From positions 1-64,000 of the forward strand of contig NZ_LGDG01000085.1 of the NCBI RefSeq assembly GCF_001279775.1: DNA of 64,000 nt, given 5' to 3'. Below the pieces are notes generated by a model, which saw nothing but the letters and a program-made list of their open reading frames with translations, ran no database searches and was not told the DNA's origin. Positions within the stretch are counted from its first letter, which is position 1; each line of letters begins with the position of its first letter. This DNA comes from Streptomyces sp. MMG1533. Lineage in GTDB: Bacteria > Actinomycetota > Actinomycetes > Streptomycetales > Streptomycetaceae. Made by a program: the position numbers and the translations under genes. Positions 18,658 through 28,153 of the stretch are shown piece by piece.

Positions 18658-19695
18658 TCAGGCGGACCCGCGCAGGACCAACCGGGTCGGTACGACGACG
18701 GAGGGCGGCGCCTCGATCCGCTCGGTGCGGCCGAAGAGGAGCCGGGCCATCAGACGGCCCATGCCCTCGACGTCCTGGTGGACCGTGGTCAGGGGCGGGT
18801 CGGTCGACTCGGCGATGTCGGCCAGGTCGTCGAAGCCGACGACGGCCACGTCCTCGGGCACCCGGCGCCCGCGTGCCCGCAGCGTCTGCAGGGCGCCGGA
18901 GGCCATGAGGTCGGAGGCGACGAACACGGCGTCCAGGTCGGGGCACCGGTCGAGGAGGGCGGACATGGCGTCGGCGCCGCCCTGCCGGGTGTAGTCGGCG
19001 CGCTCGGTCAGGTCGGGCGAGGCGTCGAGGAGGACGTCCCGGTAGCCGGCGAGCCGGTCGGCGGCGGAGGTCTCCTGGTCGTAGGGGCCGGTGACGGTCG
19101 CGATGCGTTCCCTGCCGAGCGAGACCAGGTGCTGGACGGCCTGCCGGGCTCCCCCGCGGTTGTCGCCGTCGACGTACGCGTGGCGGTGCATGGTGTCGCC
19201 GTCGCGCAGCAGCGGGCGGCCGCCGAAGACGGCGGGCAGGCCGATCCGGTCGATCATCTCGGGCAGCCGGTCGCCGGGGCGCAGCGAGAACAGGACCGCG
19301 CCGTCCACGTGGCCGCCGCCGAGGTAGTCGGCCACGCGCGCGTAGTCGTCCGGTTCGTCCAGGAACAGCAGGACCGCCTGGGCGCCGTGCTCGGCGAGCT
19401 CCCTGCGGATGCCGCGCAGGAGGCAGTCGAAGAACGGGTCGAGGAAGAGGCGGTTGTCGGGCTCGGTCGCCACGACCGCGATCGCGTTGGTGCGGTGGGT
19501 GACCAGTTGGCGGGCGGCCTGGTTCGGTACGTAACCGAGCTCGGTGATCGCTTCCCGGACGCGGTCGACGACCTCGGCGCGCACCTTGGGCTCGTCGTTG
19601 ATCACCCGTGACACCGTGGACTTCGAGACGCCGGATTTGCGGGCGACGTCTTCCAGGGTGGGGCGCCGTAAGTTGGGCCGCTGCGTCAACGCCAT
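18658..19695 (-). CDS. LacI family transcriptional regulator
   Basis: The 345-residue repressor has an N-terminal HTH (TLEDVARKSGVSKSTVSRVI, residues of about 12-31) and hinge (GYVPNQAARQLVTHRTN). A periplasmic-binding-protein-like effector domain follows, with DLDAVFVASDLMASGALQTL and VGFDDLADIAESTDPPLTTV. The effector looks like a sugar, but no sugar operon is adjacent. The gene starts 35 bases after mec on the same strand. ATG 19695 is used, though a TTG at 19689 has better spacing from GGAG. The target and ligand are unknown. Confidence 0.92.
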   Translation of the reverse strand: MALTQRPNLRRPTLEDVARKSGVSKSTVSRVINDEPKVRAEVVDRVREAITELGYVPNQAARQLVTHRTNAIAVVATEPDNRLFLDPFFDCLLRGIRRELAEHGAQAVLLFLDEPDDYARVADYLGGGHVDGAVLFSLRPGDRLPEMIDRIGLPAVFGGRPLLRDGDTMHRHAYVDGDNRGGARQAVQHLVSLGRERIATVTGPYDQETSAADRLAGYRDVLLDASPDLTERADYTRQGGADAMSALLDRCPDLDAVFVASDLMASGALQTLRARGRRVPEDVAVVGFDDLADIAESTDPPLTTVHQDVEGMGRLMARLLFGRTERIEAPPSVVVPTRLVLRGSA

Positions 19696-19730
19696 CTCCG
19701 ATACGGCGAGTTGCTCGGGTGGGTACCCGA

Positions 19731-20153
19731 TCAGTATGCCTCGACGACCTTGATCTCCTCCTCCGTGACCTCGCCCTCGACGATCCGGAACGAGCGGAAC
19801 TGGAAGGGGCCCGCGTCGTCCGTGTCCGCCGTCGAGACCAGGACGTAGTGCGCGCCGGGCTCGTTGGCGTAGGAGATGTCGGTGCGGGACGGGTAGGCCT
19901 CGGTCGCCGTGTGGGAGTGGTAGATGACCACCGGTTCCTCGTCGCGGTCGTCCATCTCGCGGTAGAGCTTGAGCAGGTCGCCGGAGTCGAACTCGTAGAA
20001 CGTGGGCGACATGGCCGCGTTGAGCATCGGGATGAAGCGCTCGGGACGGTCCGAACCCGCCGGGCCCGCGACGACGCCACACGCCTCGTCGGGGTGGTCC
20101 TTGCGCGCGTGCGCGACGATCTGGTCGAAGAGGGCCTGGGTGATGGTCAGCAT
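19731..20153 (-). CDS. mec: JAMM metalloprotease Mec (CysO-cysteine hydrolase)
   Basis: The 140-residue protein has the full JAB1/MPN+ signature: Glu23 in HPDEACGVVAG, His79-x-His81 in YHSHTATEAYPSRTD, then Ser89 and Asp92. Mec releases cysteine from the CysO-cysteine adduct. Here it may also trim Met-Val from the CysO C-terminus. It is separated from cysO-cysM by the LacI regulator, unlike the compact mycobacterial cluster. A terminator hairpin lies just upstream. Confidence 0.92.
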   Translation of the reverse strand: MLTITQALFDQIVAHARKDHPDEACGVVAGPAGSDRPERFIPMLNAAMSPTFYEFDSGDLLKLYREMDDRDEEPVVIYHSHTATEAYPSRTDISYANEPGAHYVLVSTADTDDAGPFQFRSFRIVEGEVTEEEIKVVEAY

Positions 20154-20173
20154 GTTCGTCAGGATAAGCAGAA

Positions 20174-20210
20174 GGGCCGTCCCGTACCGAGGGGTGGTAC
20201 GGGACGGCCC
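20174..20210 (-). terminator. intrinsic terminator after the amino acid permease gene
   Basis: A perfect 15-bp stem, GGGCCGTCCCGTACC with GGTACGGGACGGCCC, has a 7-base loop. It separates the permease (stop at 20287) from mec, whose ATG is at 20153. A short T-rich run (CTTCTGCTT) follows on the minus strand. Confidence 0.88.
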
Positions 20211-20286
20211 GTATGCCGGACGTCCTGAGCGGCTGCCGCCGAGGGCGCCACGAGTGCTCCCGGCGGCCGGGCGTCCGCGGGGACGG

Positions 20287-21714
20287 TCAGCCGACCTTCT
20301 GGAACTCCTGCTCGTCGCGCGACGTGATCTGCGGGTTGCGGCTCTTGAGGATCGCCCAGCCGATGCCCAGTGCGGCGGCCCAGACGGCCATCACGTACAG
20401 GCAGATGCGGGAGTCGGCGTCGTACGCGATCAGGCCCGTGACGAAGAGCAGGAAGACGATCGCGACATACGAGCACTTCGAGCCGCCCGGCGCCGGGAAG
20501 GACGAGGCGGGCAGCCGGCCGGCCTCGACCGCGCGGCGGTACAGGACGTGGCTGACCAGGATCATCAGCCAGGTCCAGATGCCGGCCGCGGTGGCCACCG
20601 AGGTGACGTAGCCGAAGGCCTTCTCCGGGACGACGTAGTTGAGGACCACGCCGATGCCCATGAAGAGCACGGAGACGAAGATGCCGAAGGCGGGCGTCTT
20701 GGTCGACGACAGCTTGCTGAACGCCTTGGGGGCCTCGCCACTGTCGGCCAGGTTCCGCAGCATGCGGCCCGTGGAGTACATCCCGGAGTTGCAGGAGGAC
20801 AGTGCGGCGGTCAGCACGACGAAGTTGACGATGCCGGCGCCGGCCGGGATGCCGATCTTGGCGAAGGCCGCGACGAAGGGGCTGACGCCCTCCCCGAACT
20901 CGGTCCACTTCACCACGCACAGGATGATGGTGAGGGCACCGACGTAGAACAGCGCGATGCGCCAGGGCAGGGTGTTGATCGCCTTGGGGAGGGTCTTCTC
21001 CGGGTCCTCGGACTCGCCGGCCGTGACGCCGACCAGCTCGACGGCGAGGTAGGCGAACATGACGCCCTGCAGGGTCATCAGGGACGAGCCGACACCCTTG
21101 GGGAAGAAGCCGTCGAAGGCCCAGAGGTTGGAGACGGCGGCGGTGTCACCGGCGGAGCTGAAGCCGAAGGTGAGGACGCCGAGGCCGATCACGATCATGC
21201 CGATGAGGGCGGTGACCTTGACCATCGAGAACCAGAACTCCAGCTCACCGAAGAGCTTCACGGAGATCAGGTTGACCCCGAAGAGGATCACCAGGAAGAC
21301 CAGCGCCGTCACCCATTGGGGGATGTCCGGGAACCAGTAGTTGACGTAGATCGCGGCGGCCGTCAGCTCGGCCATGCCCGTGACCACCCACATCAGCCAG
21401 TACGTCCAGCCGGTGAAGTAGCCGAAGAACGGGCCGAGGAACTCGCGGGAGTACTCCGCGAAGGAGCCCGAGACCGGGCGGTAGAGCAGGAGCTCGCCGA
21501 GCGCCCGCATGATGAAGAAGATGATCACGCCCGCGAGGGCGTACATGAAGATGAGGCTGGGGCCGGCCTTGGCGATGTTCGCCCCGGCTCCCAGGAAGAG
21601 GCCGACGCCGATGGCGCCGCCGATCGCGATCATCTGGACCTGGCGGCTGCCGAGCCCGCGTTCGTACCCCTCTCCCTCGGGGGTCTTCTCCGTGTCGACC
21701 TTCGCTGAGGTCAT
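20287..21714 (-). CDS. amino acid permease (APC superfamily, AAT family)
   Basis: The 475-residue transporter has 12 predicted helices. It opens with RGLGSRQVQMIAIGGAIGVG, the AAT-family glycine-rich helix 1, and has GELLLYRPVSGSFAEYSREF after helix 2 and FGVNLISVKLFGELEFWFSM in the middle. It probably imports an amino acid or GABA with protons; specificity is unclear. The ATG at 21714 has GGAGGAAGG about 10 bases upstream. The 343-base leader contains several stable hairpins. Confidence 0.93.
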   Translation of the reverse strand: MTSAKVDTEKTPEGEGYERGLGSRQVQMIAIGGAIGVGLFLGAGANIAKAGPSLIFMYALAGVIIFFIMRALGELLLYRPVSGSFAEYSREFLGPFFGYFTGWTYWLMWVVTGMAELTAAAIYVNYWFPDIPQWVTALVFLVILFGVNLISVKLFGELEFWFSMVKVTALIGMIVIGLGVLTFGFSSAGDTAAVSNLWAFDGFFPKGVGSSLMTLQGVMFAYLAVELVGVTAGESEDPEKTLPKAINTLPWRIALFYVGALTIILCVVKWTEFGEGVSPFVAAFAKIGIPAGAGIVNFVVLTAALSSCNSGMYSTGRMLRNLADSGEAPKAFSKLSSTKTPAFGIFVSVLFMGIGVVLNYVVPEKAFGYVTSVATAAGIWTWLMILVSHVLYRRAVEAGRLPASSFPAPGGSKCSYVAIVFLLFVTGLIAYDADSRICLYVMAVWAAALGIGWAILKSRNPQITSRDEQEFQKVG

Positions 21715-22057
21715 GTGTGGTGCGCCTTCCTCCATGCCGAACCGGGCCTCTCGTCGGCCTCGGATCGGGTTCCGATCCCCCCGGACTGATGGAGCTGGGC
21801 GGGCCTTGCGAGCCCGCCCGTGCCTGGCCGGCGATCCGCCGGCTCGGTGGCGCACCCGGCGAACATACGGGTGGTGTTCGCCGGGCGGTCGTGAAGATTT
21901 ATCACGGCCGCAATACTGATCACCTGAGCGTCATGTGACGCAGCACACAGGGAGATTTGGACAAAAGCCACCCGGGAGGGGCATAGGTGTCCGTCACGGT
22001 GACGTGATCGTTATCCGGATTTGAGCGTCCTCTGAGCGAACACGGAATCGTCACAAG
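21715..22057 (-). promoter_or_regulatory. structured upstream region of the permease gene
   Basis: No gene is seen here. Sequence on the permease mRNA side holds consecutive hairpins. CCCGGCGAAC pairs with GTTCGCCGGG (21855-21864 with 21876-21885), a GGGCGGGC/GCCCGCCC stem lies near 21800, and a GGATCGG/CCGATCC stem near 21765. An AT-richer segment at 21895-22030 probably holds the promoter. No known riboswitch was recognised. Confidence 0.5.
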
Positions 22058-22660
22058 TCAGGGCATGAGTGTCGAAACGAGGGTCTCCTGGAGCCCTCCG
22101 AGCCACAGATACGCCATCACCATGGGCTTGCGCGGGTCCTCGTCCGGCAGTCGGTAGAGGAGGTCGGTGTCCTCCTCGTCCTTGACGTCCAGCCGGGAGC
22201 CGATCGCCAGGCGCAGGTCGTTGAGGGCGCCGAGCCACTGCCGGGACTGCTCCGGCGACAGCTTGAGGACCGCCCCGCCGTCGTCCGCGGCGCTGAGCTC
22301 GTCCAGGGCGCGGATCACCGCGAGGGCGTTCTCGCGCTTGCCGGCCCGCAGGTCGTTCTCGGTGTAGCGGCGGAACTCGGAGGAATACGCCCGCTGCTCC
22401 TCGGCCTCCTTGGGCCCCGGGGTGCCCTCGGGGTCGCTGTAGGCGTCCGGGAAGAGGCGCAGCAGGACCGGGTCGGCGGGCGGCTCGCTCGGGCCGTCGG
22501 CGAAGAGCTCGGCGAGCGGGTCGTCGGGGGCGTCCTCGGCGGGGCCGGGGCCGATGAGCTCAAGGAGCTGGACGGCCAGCGACCGGATGATGGAGATCTC
22601 GACGTCGTCGAGGGCGACGGCCGCGCCGCCGCCGGGGAGCGGTTCGAATTGTCCTGGCAT
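22058..22660 (-). CDS. DUF2017 domain protein
   Basis: The 200-residue soluble protein fits DUF2017. It has VALDDVEISIIRSLAVQLLE near the start, DPLAELF, then the C-terminal helical core with EQSRQWLGALNDLRLAIGSR and VMAYLWLGGLQETLV. It starts 12 bases after clpS, and clpS-DUF2017 pairing is widespread in Actinobacteria, so a role near ClpS/ClpAP proteolysis is inferred. No catalytic motif is visible. Confidence 0.9.
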   Translation of the reverse strand: MPGQFEPLPGGGAAVALDDVEISIIRSLAVQLLELIGPGPAEDAPDDPLAELFADGPSEPPADPVLLRLFPDAYSDPEGTPGPKEAEEQRAYSSEFRRYTENDLRAGKRENALAVIRALDELSAADDGGAVLKLSPEQSRQWLGALNDLRLAIGSRLDVKDEEDTDLLYRLPDEDPRKPMVMAYLWLGGLQETLVSTLMP

Positions 22661-22672
22661 CAGGGGATATCG

Positions 22673-22981
22673 CTACTTCCGGTCCTGTTGGAGAGTGGCC
22701 CACAGGCCGTAGCCGTGCATCGCCTGCACATCGCGTTCCATCTCCTCGCGACTGCCGCTGGACACGACCGCCCGGCCCTTGTGATGGACGTCGAGCATGA
22801 GCTTGGTGGCCTTGTCCTTGGAATAGCCGAAGTACGACTGGAAGACGTACGTCACGTAGCTCATGAGGTTGACGGGGTCGTTGTGGACGATGGTGACCCA
22901 GGGGACGTCCGGCTCGGGGACGGCGAAGACCTCTTCCGCCGACTCGGTTCGTTCGATCTCTACGGGAGCGGGTGACGTCAC
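22673..22981 (-). CDS. clpS: ATP-dependent Clp protease adaptor ClpS
   Basis: The 102-residue adaptor hands N-degron substrates to ClpA/ClpC. It contains [20 protein letters not shown] (the conserved NDP segment) and [20 protein letters not shown], which form the N-degron pocket. Its unfolded N-terminus of about 25 residues is typical. The GTG at 22981 is the only good start in frame. It is divergent from pncB across 66 bases and co-oriented with the DUF2017 gene. Confidence 0.95.
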   Translation of the reverse strand: MTSPAPVEIERTESAEEVFAVPEPDVPWVTIVHNDPVNLMSYVTYVFQSYFGYSKDKATKLMLDVHHKGRAVVSSGSREEMERDVQAMHGYGLWATLQQDRK

Positions 22982-23047
22982 ATGGCCATGCTGCCACGCA
23001 CCCCACAAATCGTCACACTGACGCAAATGGGGGTAGCATCTGTTGCC

Positions 23048-24445
23048 ATGAACACAGCGGACCTTGGGCTGCCAGAAGAAGAAGGGCGCGAAGCGCTTCC
23101 TCAGAAGGGCGGTGGCGGGCGACGGGTGGGCGTGCCCTCGACGGCGCTCTTCACGGACCAGTACGAGCTCACGATGTTGCAGGCCGCCCTGAAGGCGGGC
23201 ACGGCCGAGCGGCGCAGCGTGTTCGAGGTCTTCACCCGTCGGCTGCCGGAGGGGCGCCGCTACGGCGTGGTCGCGGGCACCGGCCGCGTGCTGGACGCGA
23301 TCGAGAACTTCCGTTTCGACGCGGACGTCCTCGGCTTCCTCCGTGAGGGCGGCATCGTCGACGACGAGACCCTGGACTGGCTCGCCTCCTACCGCTTCTC
23401 CGGCGACGTGTGGGGCTACCCCGAGGGCGAGGTGTACTTCCCGGGCTCGCCGATCATGCGGGTCGAGGGCTCCTTCGCCGAGTGCGTGCTCCTGGAGACC
23501 GTGATCCTGTCGATCCTCAACCACGACTCGGCGATCGCCGCGGCCGCGTCCCGGATGTCCTCCGCCGCCGGTGACCGCCCGCTGATCGAGATGGGCGCCC
23601 GCCGCACCCACGAACTCGCCGCGGTCGCCGCCGCGCGCGCCGCGTACGTCGGCGGTTTCACCACCACCTCCGACCTCGCGGCGGGCTTCCGCTACGGCAT
23701 CCCCACGGTCGGCACGTCCGCGCACGCCTTCACCCTCCTGCACGACCAGGAGCGGGACGCCTTCCAGGCCCAGGTGAACTCGCTGGGCCGGGGCACGACG
23801 CTGCTCGTGGACACCTACGACGTCGCCGAGGCCGTCCGGACGGCCGTCGAGGTCGCCGGGCCCGAGCTGGGCGCCGTGCGCATCGACTCCGGCGACCTGC
23901 TGCTCGTCGCGTACCGGGTGCGGCAGCAGCTGGACGAGCTGGGCGCGACGGACACCCGGATCATCGTGACCTCCGACCTCGACGAATACGCCATCGCCTC
24001 GCTGGCCGCGGCGCCCGTAGATGCGTACGGCGTCGGCACCCAGCTGGTGACCGGCTCCGGGCACCCGACCTGCTCGATGGTCTACAAGCTGGTCGCCCGC
24101 GCCGAGTCCGCCGACCCGAAGGCCCCGCTGGTGCCGGTGGCGAAGAAGTCGTCCGGCGGCAAGACGTCCATCGGCGGCCGCAAGTGGGCCGCCCGGCGCC
24201 TGGACGAGTACGGCGTCGCGGAGGCCGAGGTCGTCGGCACCGGGCCGGTGCCGGGCGAACTCGTCGACCGGCAGCTGCTCGTGGAGCTCGTCAAGGGCGG
24301 CGAGGTCGTCGCACGGGAGCCGCTGGACGTCGTACGCGACCGGCACGCGGCCGCCCGGGCCAACCTGCCGCTGTCGGCGACGCAGTTGTCGCGCGGAGAA
24401 CCGGTCGTCCCGACGGAGTACGTGCACGCACGCTCGGGTAGCTAA
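23048..24445 (+). CDS. pncB: nicotinate phosphoribosyltransferase
   Basis: The 465-residue enzyme makes nicotinate mononucleotide from nicotinate and PRPP in NAD salvage. It has [20 protein letters not shown] at the N-terminus, [20 protein letters not shown], the phosphate-binding [20 protein letters not shown] segment and [14 protein letters not shown]. It pairs with the nicotinamidase gene pncA 154 bases downstream, which supplies nicotinate. The ATG at 23048 lies in a short promoter region shared with clpS. Confidence 0.94.
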   Translation: MNTADLGLPEEEGREALPQKGGGGRRVGVPSTALFTDQYELTMLQAALKAGTAERRSVFEVFTRRLPEGRRYGVVAGTGRVLDAIENFRFDADVLGFLREGGIVDDETLDWLASYRFSGDVWGYPEGEVYFPGSPIMRVEGSFAECVLLETVILSILNHDSAIAAAASRMSSAAGDRPLIEMGARRTHELAAVAAARAAYVGGFTTTSDLAAGFRYGIPTVGTSAHAFTLLHDQERDAFQAQVNSLGRGTTLLVDTYDVAEAVRTAVEVAGPELGAVRIDSGDLLLVAYRVRQQLDELGATDTRIIVTSDLDEYAIASLAAAPVDAYGVGTQLVTGSGHPTCSMVYKLVARAESADPKAPLVPVAKKSSGGKTSIGGRKWAARRLDEYGVAEAEVVGTGPVPGELVDRQLLVELVKGGEVVAREPLDVVRDRHAAARANLPLSATQLSRGEPVVPTEYVHARSGS

Positions 24446-24599
24446 AGCGGGTGCCGTGCTTCACGCGCCGTATCGCTCCCGACCACCCGCTCCGCCGTTC
24501 CCCCTCCCGCCCCGCCACCGAAGTCCGTAGGCTCGGAAGTTCACCGGCCGGGCCCGCACCCCTTCTCTTCCCCGACCCCATAGTCGAAGGACACCGACC

Positions 24600-25190
24600 A
24601 TGCGCCGCGCCTTGATCGTCGTTGACGTGCAGAACGACTTCTGCGAGGGGGGCAGTCTCGCGGTGGCCGGGGGTGCCGATGTGGCCGCCGCCGTCACCGA
24701 GTTGATCGGGCAGGCGGCCGGCTCCGGCTACCAGCACGTGGTGGCCACCCGCGACCACCACATCGCTCCCGGCGGTCACTTCGCCGACAACCCCGACTAC
24801 GCCCACTCCTGGCCCGCGCACTGCGTCGCCGGCACCGAGGGCGTCGGCTTCCACCCGAACTTCGCCCCGGCCGTCGCCTCCGGCGCGATCGACGCCGTCT
24901 TCGACAAGGGGGCGTACGCGGCGGCCTACAGCGGCTTCGAGGGCGCCGACGAGAACGGTGTGACGCTGGCCGACTGGCTGCGCGACCGTGAGGTCGGCGA
25001 GGTAGACGTCGTGGGCATCGCGACCGACCACTGCGTCCGTGCCACCGCCCTGGACGCGGCCCGGGAGGGCTTCCGTACGCAGGTGCTGCTCGACCTCACG
25101 GCCGGGGTGGCCGAGGAGAGCACCGAGCGGGCACTGGAGGAGCTGCGCGCGGCGGGCGTGGAGCTGACGGGGAAGCCGGTCGTCGCCTAG
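24600..25190 (+). CDS. pncA: nicotinamidase
   Basis: The 196-residue isochorismatase-fold amidase converts nicotinamide to nicotinate. The catalytic triad is visible: Asp9 in VVDVQNDF, Lys103 in FDKGAYAAAYSGF and Cys145 in GIATDHCVRATALDA. Metal ligands Asp52, His54 and His60 lie in TRDHHIAPGGHF. It works directly before PncB. Low-complexity GGCCTGG repeats follow the stop. Confidence 0.95.
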   Translation: MRRALIVVDVQNDFCEGGSLAVAGGADVAAAVTELIGQAAGSGYQHVVATRDHHIAPGGHFADNPDYAHSWPAHCVAGTEGVGFHPNFAPAVASGAIDAVFDKGAYAAAYSGFEGADENGVTLADWLRDREVGEVDVVGIATDHCVRATALDAAREGFRTQVLLDLTAGVAEESTERALEELRAAGVELTGKPVVA

Positions 25191-25289
25191 GCCTGGGCTT
25201 GGCCTGGCCTGGGGCTGCTCCTTGGCCTGGTCCTGGAGCCCGCCGGACGGTTGCGTCCGGCCCGGACGGGCTCGGGCAGGCCCCCGGGC

Positions 25290-25631
25290 CTACGCCGGTG
25301 CCGCGGGGCGCCTCAGCAGGGCCCTGATCGGGTGCCACAGCTCCTGGGCGAGTTCCGGTCCGCCGACAGCGTTGTCAGGGGCCGTACGCCATATCAGGCC
25401 GTCCGGATGGTGCAGGACCGCCGTGATCTCGTCCGGCGTCGGCGGGGCGGCGTTGCCGCGCAGGTAGACCGCCCGCATGCCGAGGTTGCGCAGCCTGGTC
25501 AGGGCGCGTGCCCGGTTCTGGGCGTGCACGAGGACGCGTACGCAGCCCGTGCCGTGGACGGTGGGGCTGGGCAGGTTCAGCGCCACCACCACGCTGCCGG
25601 TCGGCAGCTTGCAGAAACCTCCTGCGGCCAT
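25290..25631 (-). CDS. conserved hypothetical protein
   Basis: This 113-residue protein is not recognised. It starts MAAGGFCKLPTGSVVVALNL and has a predicted beta-alpha pattern with VRVLVHAQNRARALTRLRNL and an acidic LHHPDGLIWRTAPDNAVGG segment. No signal peptide or membrane helix is seen. Codon bias fits the host. It faces pncA tail to tail, and 72 bases separate it from a terminator shared with the protease gene. Confidence 0.65.
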   Translation of the reverse strand: MAAGGFCKLPTGSVVVALNLPSPTVHGTGCVRVLVHAQNRARALTRLRNLGMRAVYLRGNAAPPTPDEITAVLHHPDGLIWRTAPDNAVGGPELAQELWHPIRALLRRPAAPA

Positions 25632-25703
25632 GCGGTCACACCCCCGTGCGAGTCGGCGTCAACATCGGTGTCAATAAGAGAACCACAGGACGCACCTAAA
25701 CAC

Positions 25704-25739
25704 GATCGGCGGCAACCCGCCAGGGGGTCGCCGCCGATC
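25704..25739. terminator. intrinsic terminator after the M6 protease gene
   Basis: GATCGGCGGC pairs with GCCGCCGATC, with partly paired inner bases. It lies 26 bases beyond the protease stop on the minus strand. Confidence 0.8.
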
Positions 25740-25764
25740 ACCTTCTGACCTGCGAAAATGCTGT

Positions 25765-28113
25765 CTACTTCGCGGACGGTCCGACCTGGAGCGTGATCGT
25801 CGAGCCGCTCAGCGGCTCCTTGACGATCTTGATCCGGGTGTTGGTGTCAGTGACCCTGACCCCCGCGAGCGGGGTCGACGCGTCGTAGTACGTCGACTTG
25901 CCGTCGTCGAAGACCGGGACGCCGGCACGCGACTTGATCTTCGTCGCGACGTCCGCGTTGTGGAGCGTGATCGCGTCCGTCGGGTACCAGCTGAAGGTCG
26001 AGTCGAAGGCCTGGATGCGGTTGCGCATCAGCGAGCCGTCGGACCACTTCAGCGGCGTCGGGTGGGAGTCGATCGGAAGGATCAGACCCTCACCGGGGTG
26101 CTGGCTGGTGTTGTCGTCGGCCTGGGAGGTGTCCCACTTCCAGATCAACAGGCCGTTCTGGTACGCGTAGTGCTCCACCCAGTCCGGACGGGTCGTCGAG
26201 AAGCCGTAGTTGTACGGGCCGACCTTGAGGGTCTTGTCGTACGACACGTACTGGCGGTTCTCTGCGATGTAGTACTGCGCGTAGTCGTCCGTGATGGACG
26301 CGCCGATGCGCGAGAAGCCGTTCGCCGTCCAGGCCGCGTCCGCGGTCTCCGCGTTGTCGGAGAAGAGGGCGCCACCGTCGGCGGTCACCGTGATCTCGTC
26401 GGCCGCGAAGCCCAGTTGGGCCACGCCGCCGTCGGTGGCGTAGCGGAAGCGCAGGTCGACCTTCTGGCCCGCGTAGGCGTCCAGCGGGTACGTGAGCTTC
26501 TGGTACGCCGCCACCGTGCCGGTGAGGGCGGGCTTGCCGCTGCCGTCGCGCGGGATGGCGGTGCCGTCGGCCAGGGTGCCGTCGATCGGCGTCCAGTTGG
26601 AACCGTCGGTCGAGACCTCGGTGTAGAGGTAGTCGTAGTCGGCCTCGATGTCCCACCAGCCGTCGAGGGTGAGCGACGCCGACGACTTGCCGGTCAGGTC
26701 GACCGTGCGGGCGAGGGTGTTGCGCAGGTCGTCGCCGCTGCCGCTCCACCACTGGGTGGCGCCCTGCGCGGGGGTGACCACGTCGGTGGTGACCGTCTTG
26801 TCGGGCAACTCGACGATGAGGGCCTGCGGGTTCTTGGTGTTGTACTCCGCGACGCCCAGCGTGTGGCTGGACCTGGTGCCGGCCTTGGCCACGTCGTAGT
26901 CGAGCCAGCCCAGCTGCAGCTTGTCCCAGGCGTTCATGTCGCCGGGCAGGTCGCCGATGGAGTCCTTGCCGGTGCCGAGCCAGGAGCCGGACGACATCAG
27001 GGTCCAGAAGCCCGTGGAGTTCTCGCCGCCGCCGGAGGTGTCGTACTCGTCGGGCAGGCCGAGGTCGTGGCCGTACTCGTGGGCGTAGACGCCGAGGCCG
27101 CCGTTCTCCGGCTGGATGGTGTAGTCGCCGACCCAGATGCCGGTGTCGCCGATCTGGGCGCCGCCGAGCTTGTTGGTGTCCGGGCCGGTGGAGCCGGCGT
27201 CGGTGCCGAAGGCGTACCAGCGGTGGGCCCAGATCGCGTCCTCGCCCTGGGCGCCGCCGCCCGCGGACTCGTCCTCGCCGGCGTGCACGATCTGGAAGTG
27301 GTCGATGTAGCCGTCGGCCTCGTTGAAGTCGCCGTCGCCGTCGAAGTCGTAGCGGTCCCACTGGTCGAACTCGGCCAGCTCCGCCTTGATCTCGGCGGCG
27401 GTGGCACCCGCGGCCTCGCGCTCGGCGACCCAGGCGTTGACGCCGTCCTGCACCGCGTACCAGGCGCCGGTGGCGGCGTCGTTGGAGCCGTAACGGGCCT
27501 CGTTGTAGGGGACCTTGACCCAGTCGGTGACCTCGCCCTCGACCGAGTAGCGGCCCGAGGACTGCTTCTCGTAGTACTTCTTGAGGGACTCGGCGTTCTT
27601 GCCGGTGCCGAAGTACAGGTCCTGGAAGTGCGCCTGGTTGTAGTCCGCCTGCCAGGCCGTGCTGTTGTTCACCGCGCGGTCCGGCTCGGCTATCTCGTTG
27701 TGGAGCGGGCCGACCGTGCCGCCGTAGCGGCTGTCGATCTGGTCGCCGAACTCGACGAGGATCGTGAAGATCTTGTCGGTCTTCTCGCGGCCGAGCTCGA
27801 CGTACTTGTCCTTGCCCCTGCCCTTGGAGCCGTCGAGCTTGACGACCTTCGAGCCGTCCCGGTCCTTGACCGTGGCGGCGCCGGATATGACCTGGTCGAG
27901 CGCTTCCTTGCGCTGCGCCTCCTGGGTCTTGGACAGGGGGCCGTCGAGGTCGTGTTCCCTGCTCTTCGCCGGTTGCGGGTCGTGCCCGTCGACGGAGGCG
28001 GGTGCGGCGGCCGGATCGGCCTGCGCCACCGCGAAGGTGGAGAAGGTGGCGGTGGCGGCGGCGAGCGCCACGGCGGTCGCCGCCACTCTGAGCTGCCAGG
28101 GTCTACTGGTCAC
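25765..28113 (-). CDS. secreted immune-inhibitor-A-like M6 metalloprotease
   Basis: The 782-residue protein has a Sec signal peptide (LRVAATAVALAAATATFSTF, cleavage near AVAQA at about residue 32). A propeptide rich in Lys and Asp follows. The M6 catalytic domain has zinc motif HEYGHDLGLPDEYD near residue 345. A calcium-type DFDGDGDFNEADG loop precedes it near 255, and C-terminal beta domains end in STITLQVGP. It should degrade extracellular proteins. The GTG start at 28113 has GGGGAGAG 7 bases upstream, and an inverted repeat lies in the leader. Confidence 0.93.
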   Translation of the reverse strand: MTSRPWQLRVAATAVALAAATATFSTFAVAQADPAAAPASVDGHDPQPAKSREHDLDGPLSKTQEAQRKEALDQVISGAATVKDRDGSKVVKLDGSKGRGKDKYVELGREKTDKIFTILVEFGDQIDSRYGGTVGPLHNEIAEPDRAVNNSTAWQADYNQAHFQDLYFGTGKNAESLKKYYEKQSSGRYSVEGEVTDWVKVPYNEARYGSNDAATGAWYAVQDGVNAWVAEREAAGATAAEIKAELAEFDQWDRYDFDGDGDFNEADGYIDHFQIVHAGEDESAGGGAQGEDAIWAHRWYAFGTDAGSTGPDTNKLGGAQIGDTGIWVGDYTIQPENGGLGVYAHEYGHDLGLPDEYDTSGGGENSTGFWTLMSSGSWLGTGKDSIGDLPGDMNAWDKLQLGWLDYDVAKAGTRSSHTLGVAEYNTKNPQALIVELPDKTVTTDVVTPAQGATQWWSGSGDDLRNTLARTVDLTGKSSASLTLDGWWDIEADYDYLYTEVSTDGSNWTPIDGTLADGTAIPRDGSGKPALTGTVAAYQKLTYPLDAYAGQKVDLRFRYATDGGVAQLGFAADEITVTADGGALFSDNAETADAAWTANGFSRIGASITDDYAQYYIAENRQYVSYDKTLKVGPYNYGFSTTRPDWVEHYAYQNGLLIWKWDTSQADDNTSQHPGEGLILPIDSHPTPLKWSDGSLMRNRIQAFDSTFSWYPTDAITLHNADVATKIKSRAGVPVFDDGKSTYYDASTPLAGVRVTDTNTRIKIVKEPLSGSTITLQVGPSAK

Positions 28114-28129
28114 GTGCGTCTCTCCCCTG

Positions 28130-28153
28130 TAGTCAAGTGCCGGTATTTGACTA
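28130..28153. promoter_or_regulatory. inverted repeat just upstream of the M6 protease
   Basis: TAGTCAA (28130-28136) and TTGACTA (28147-28153) are separated by 10 bases and lie 17-40 bases before the GTG start. AT content is much higher than around it. It could be an operator or contain a -35-like TTGACT. The remaining bases to 28448 hold no gene, only the two divergent promoters. Confidence 0.55.
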
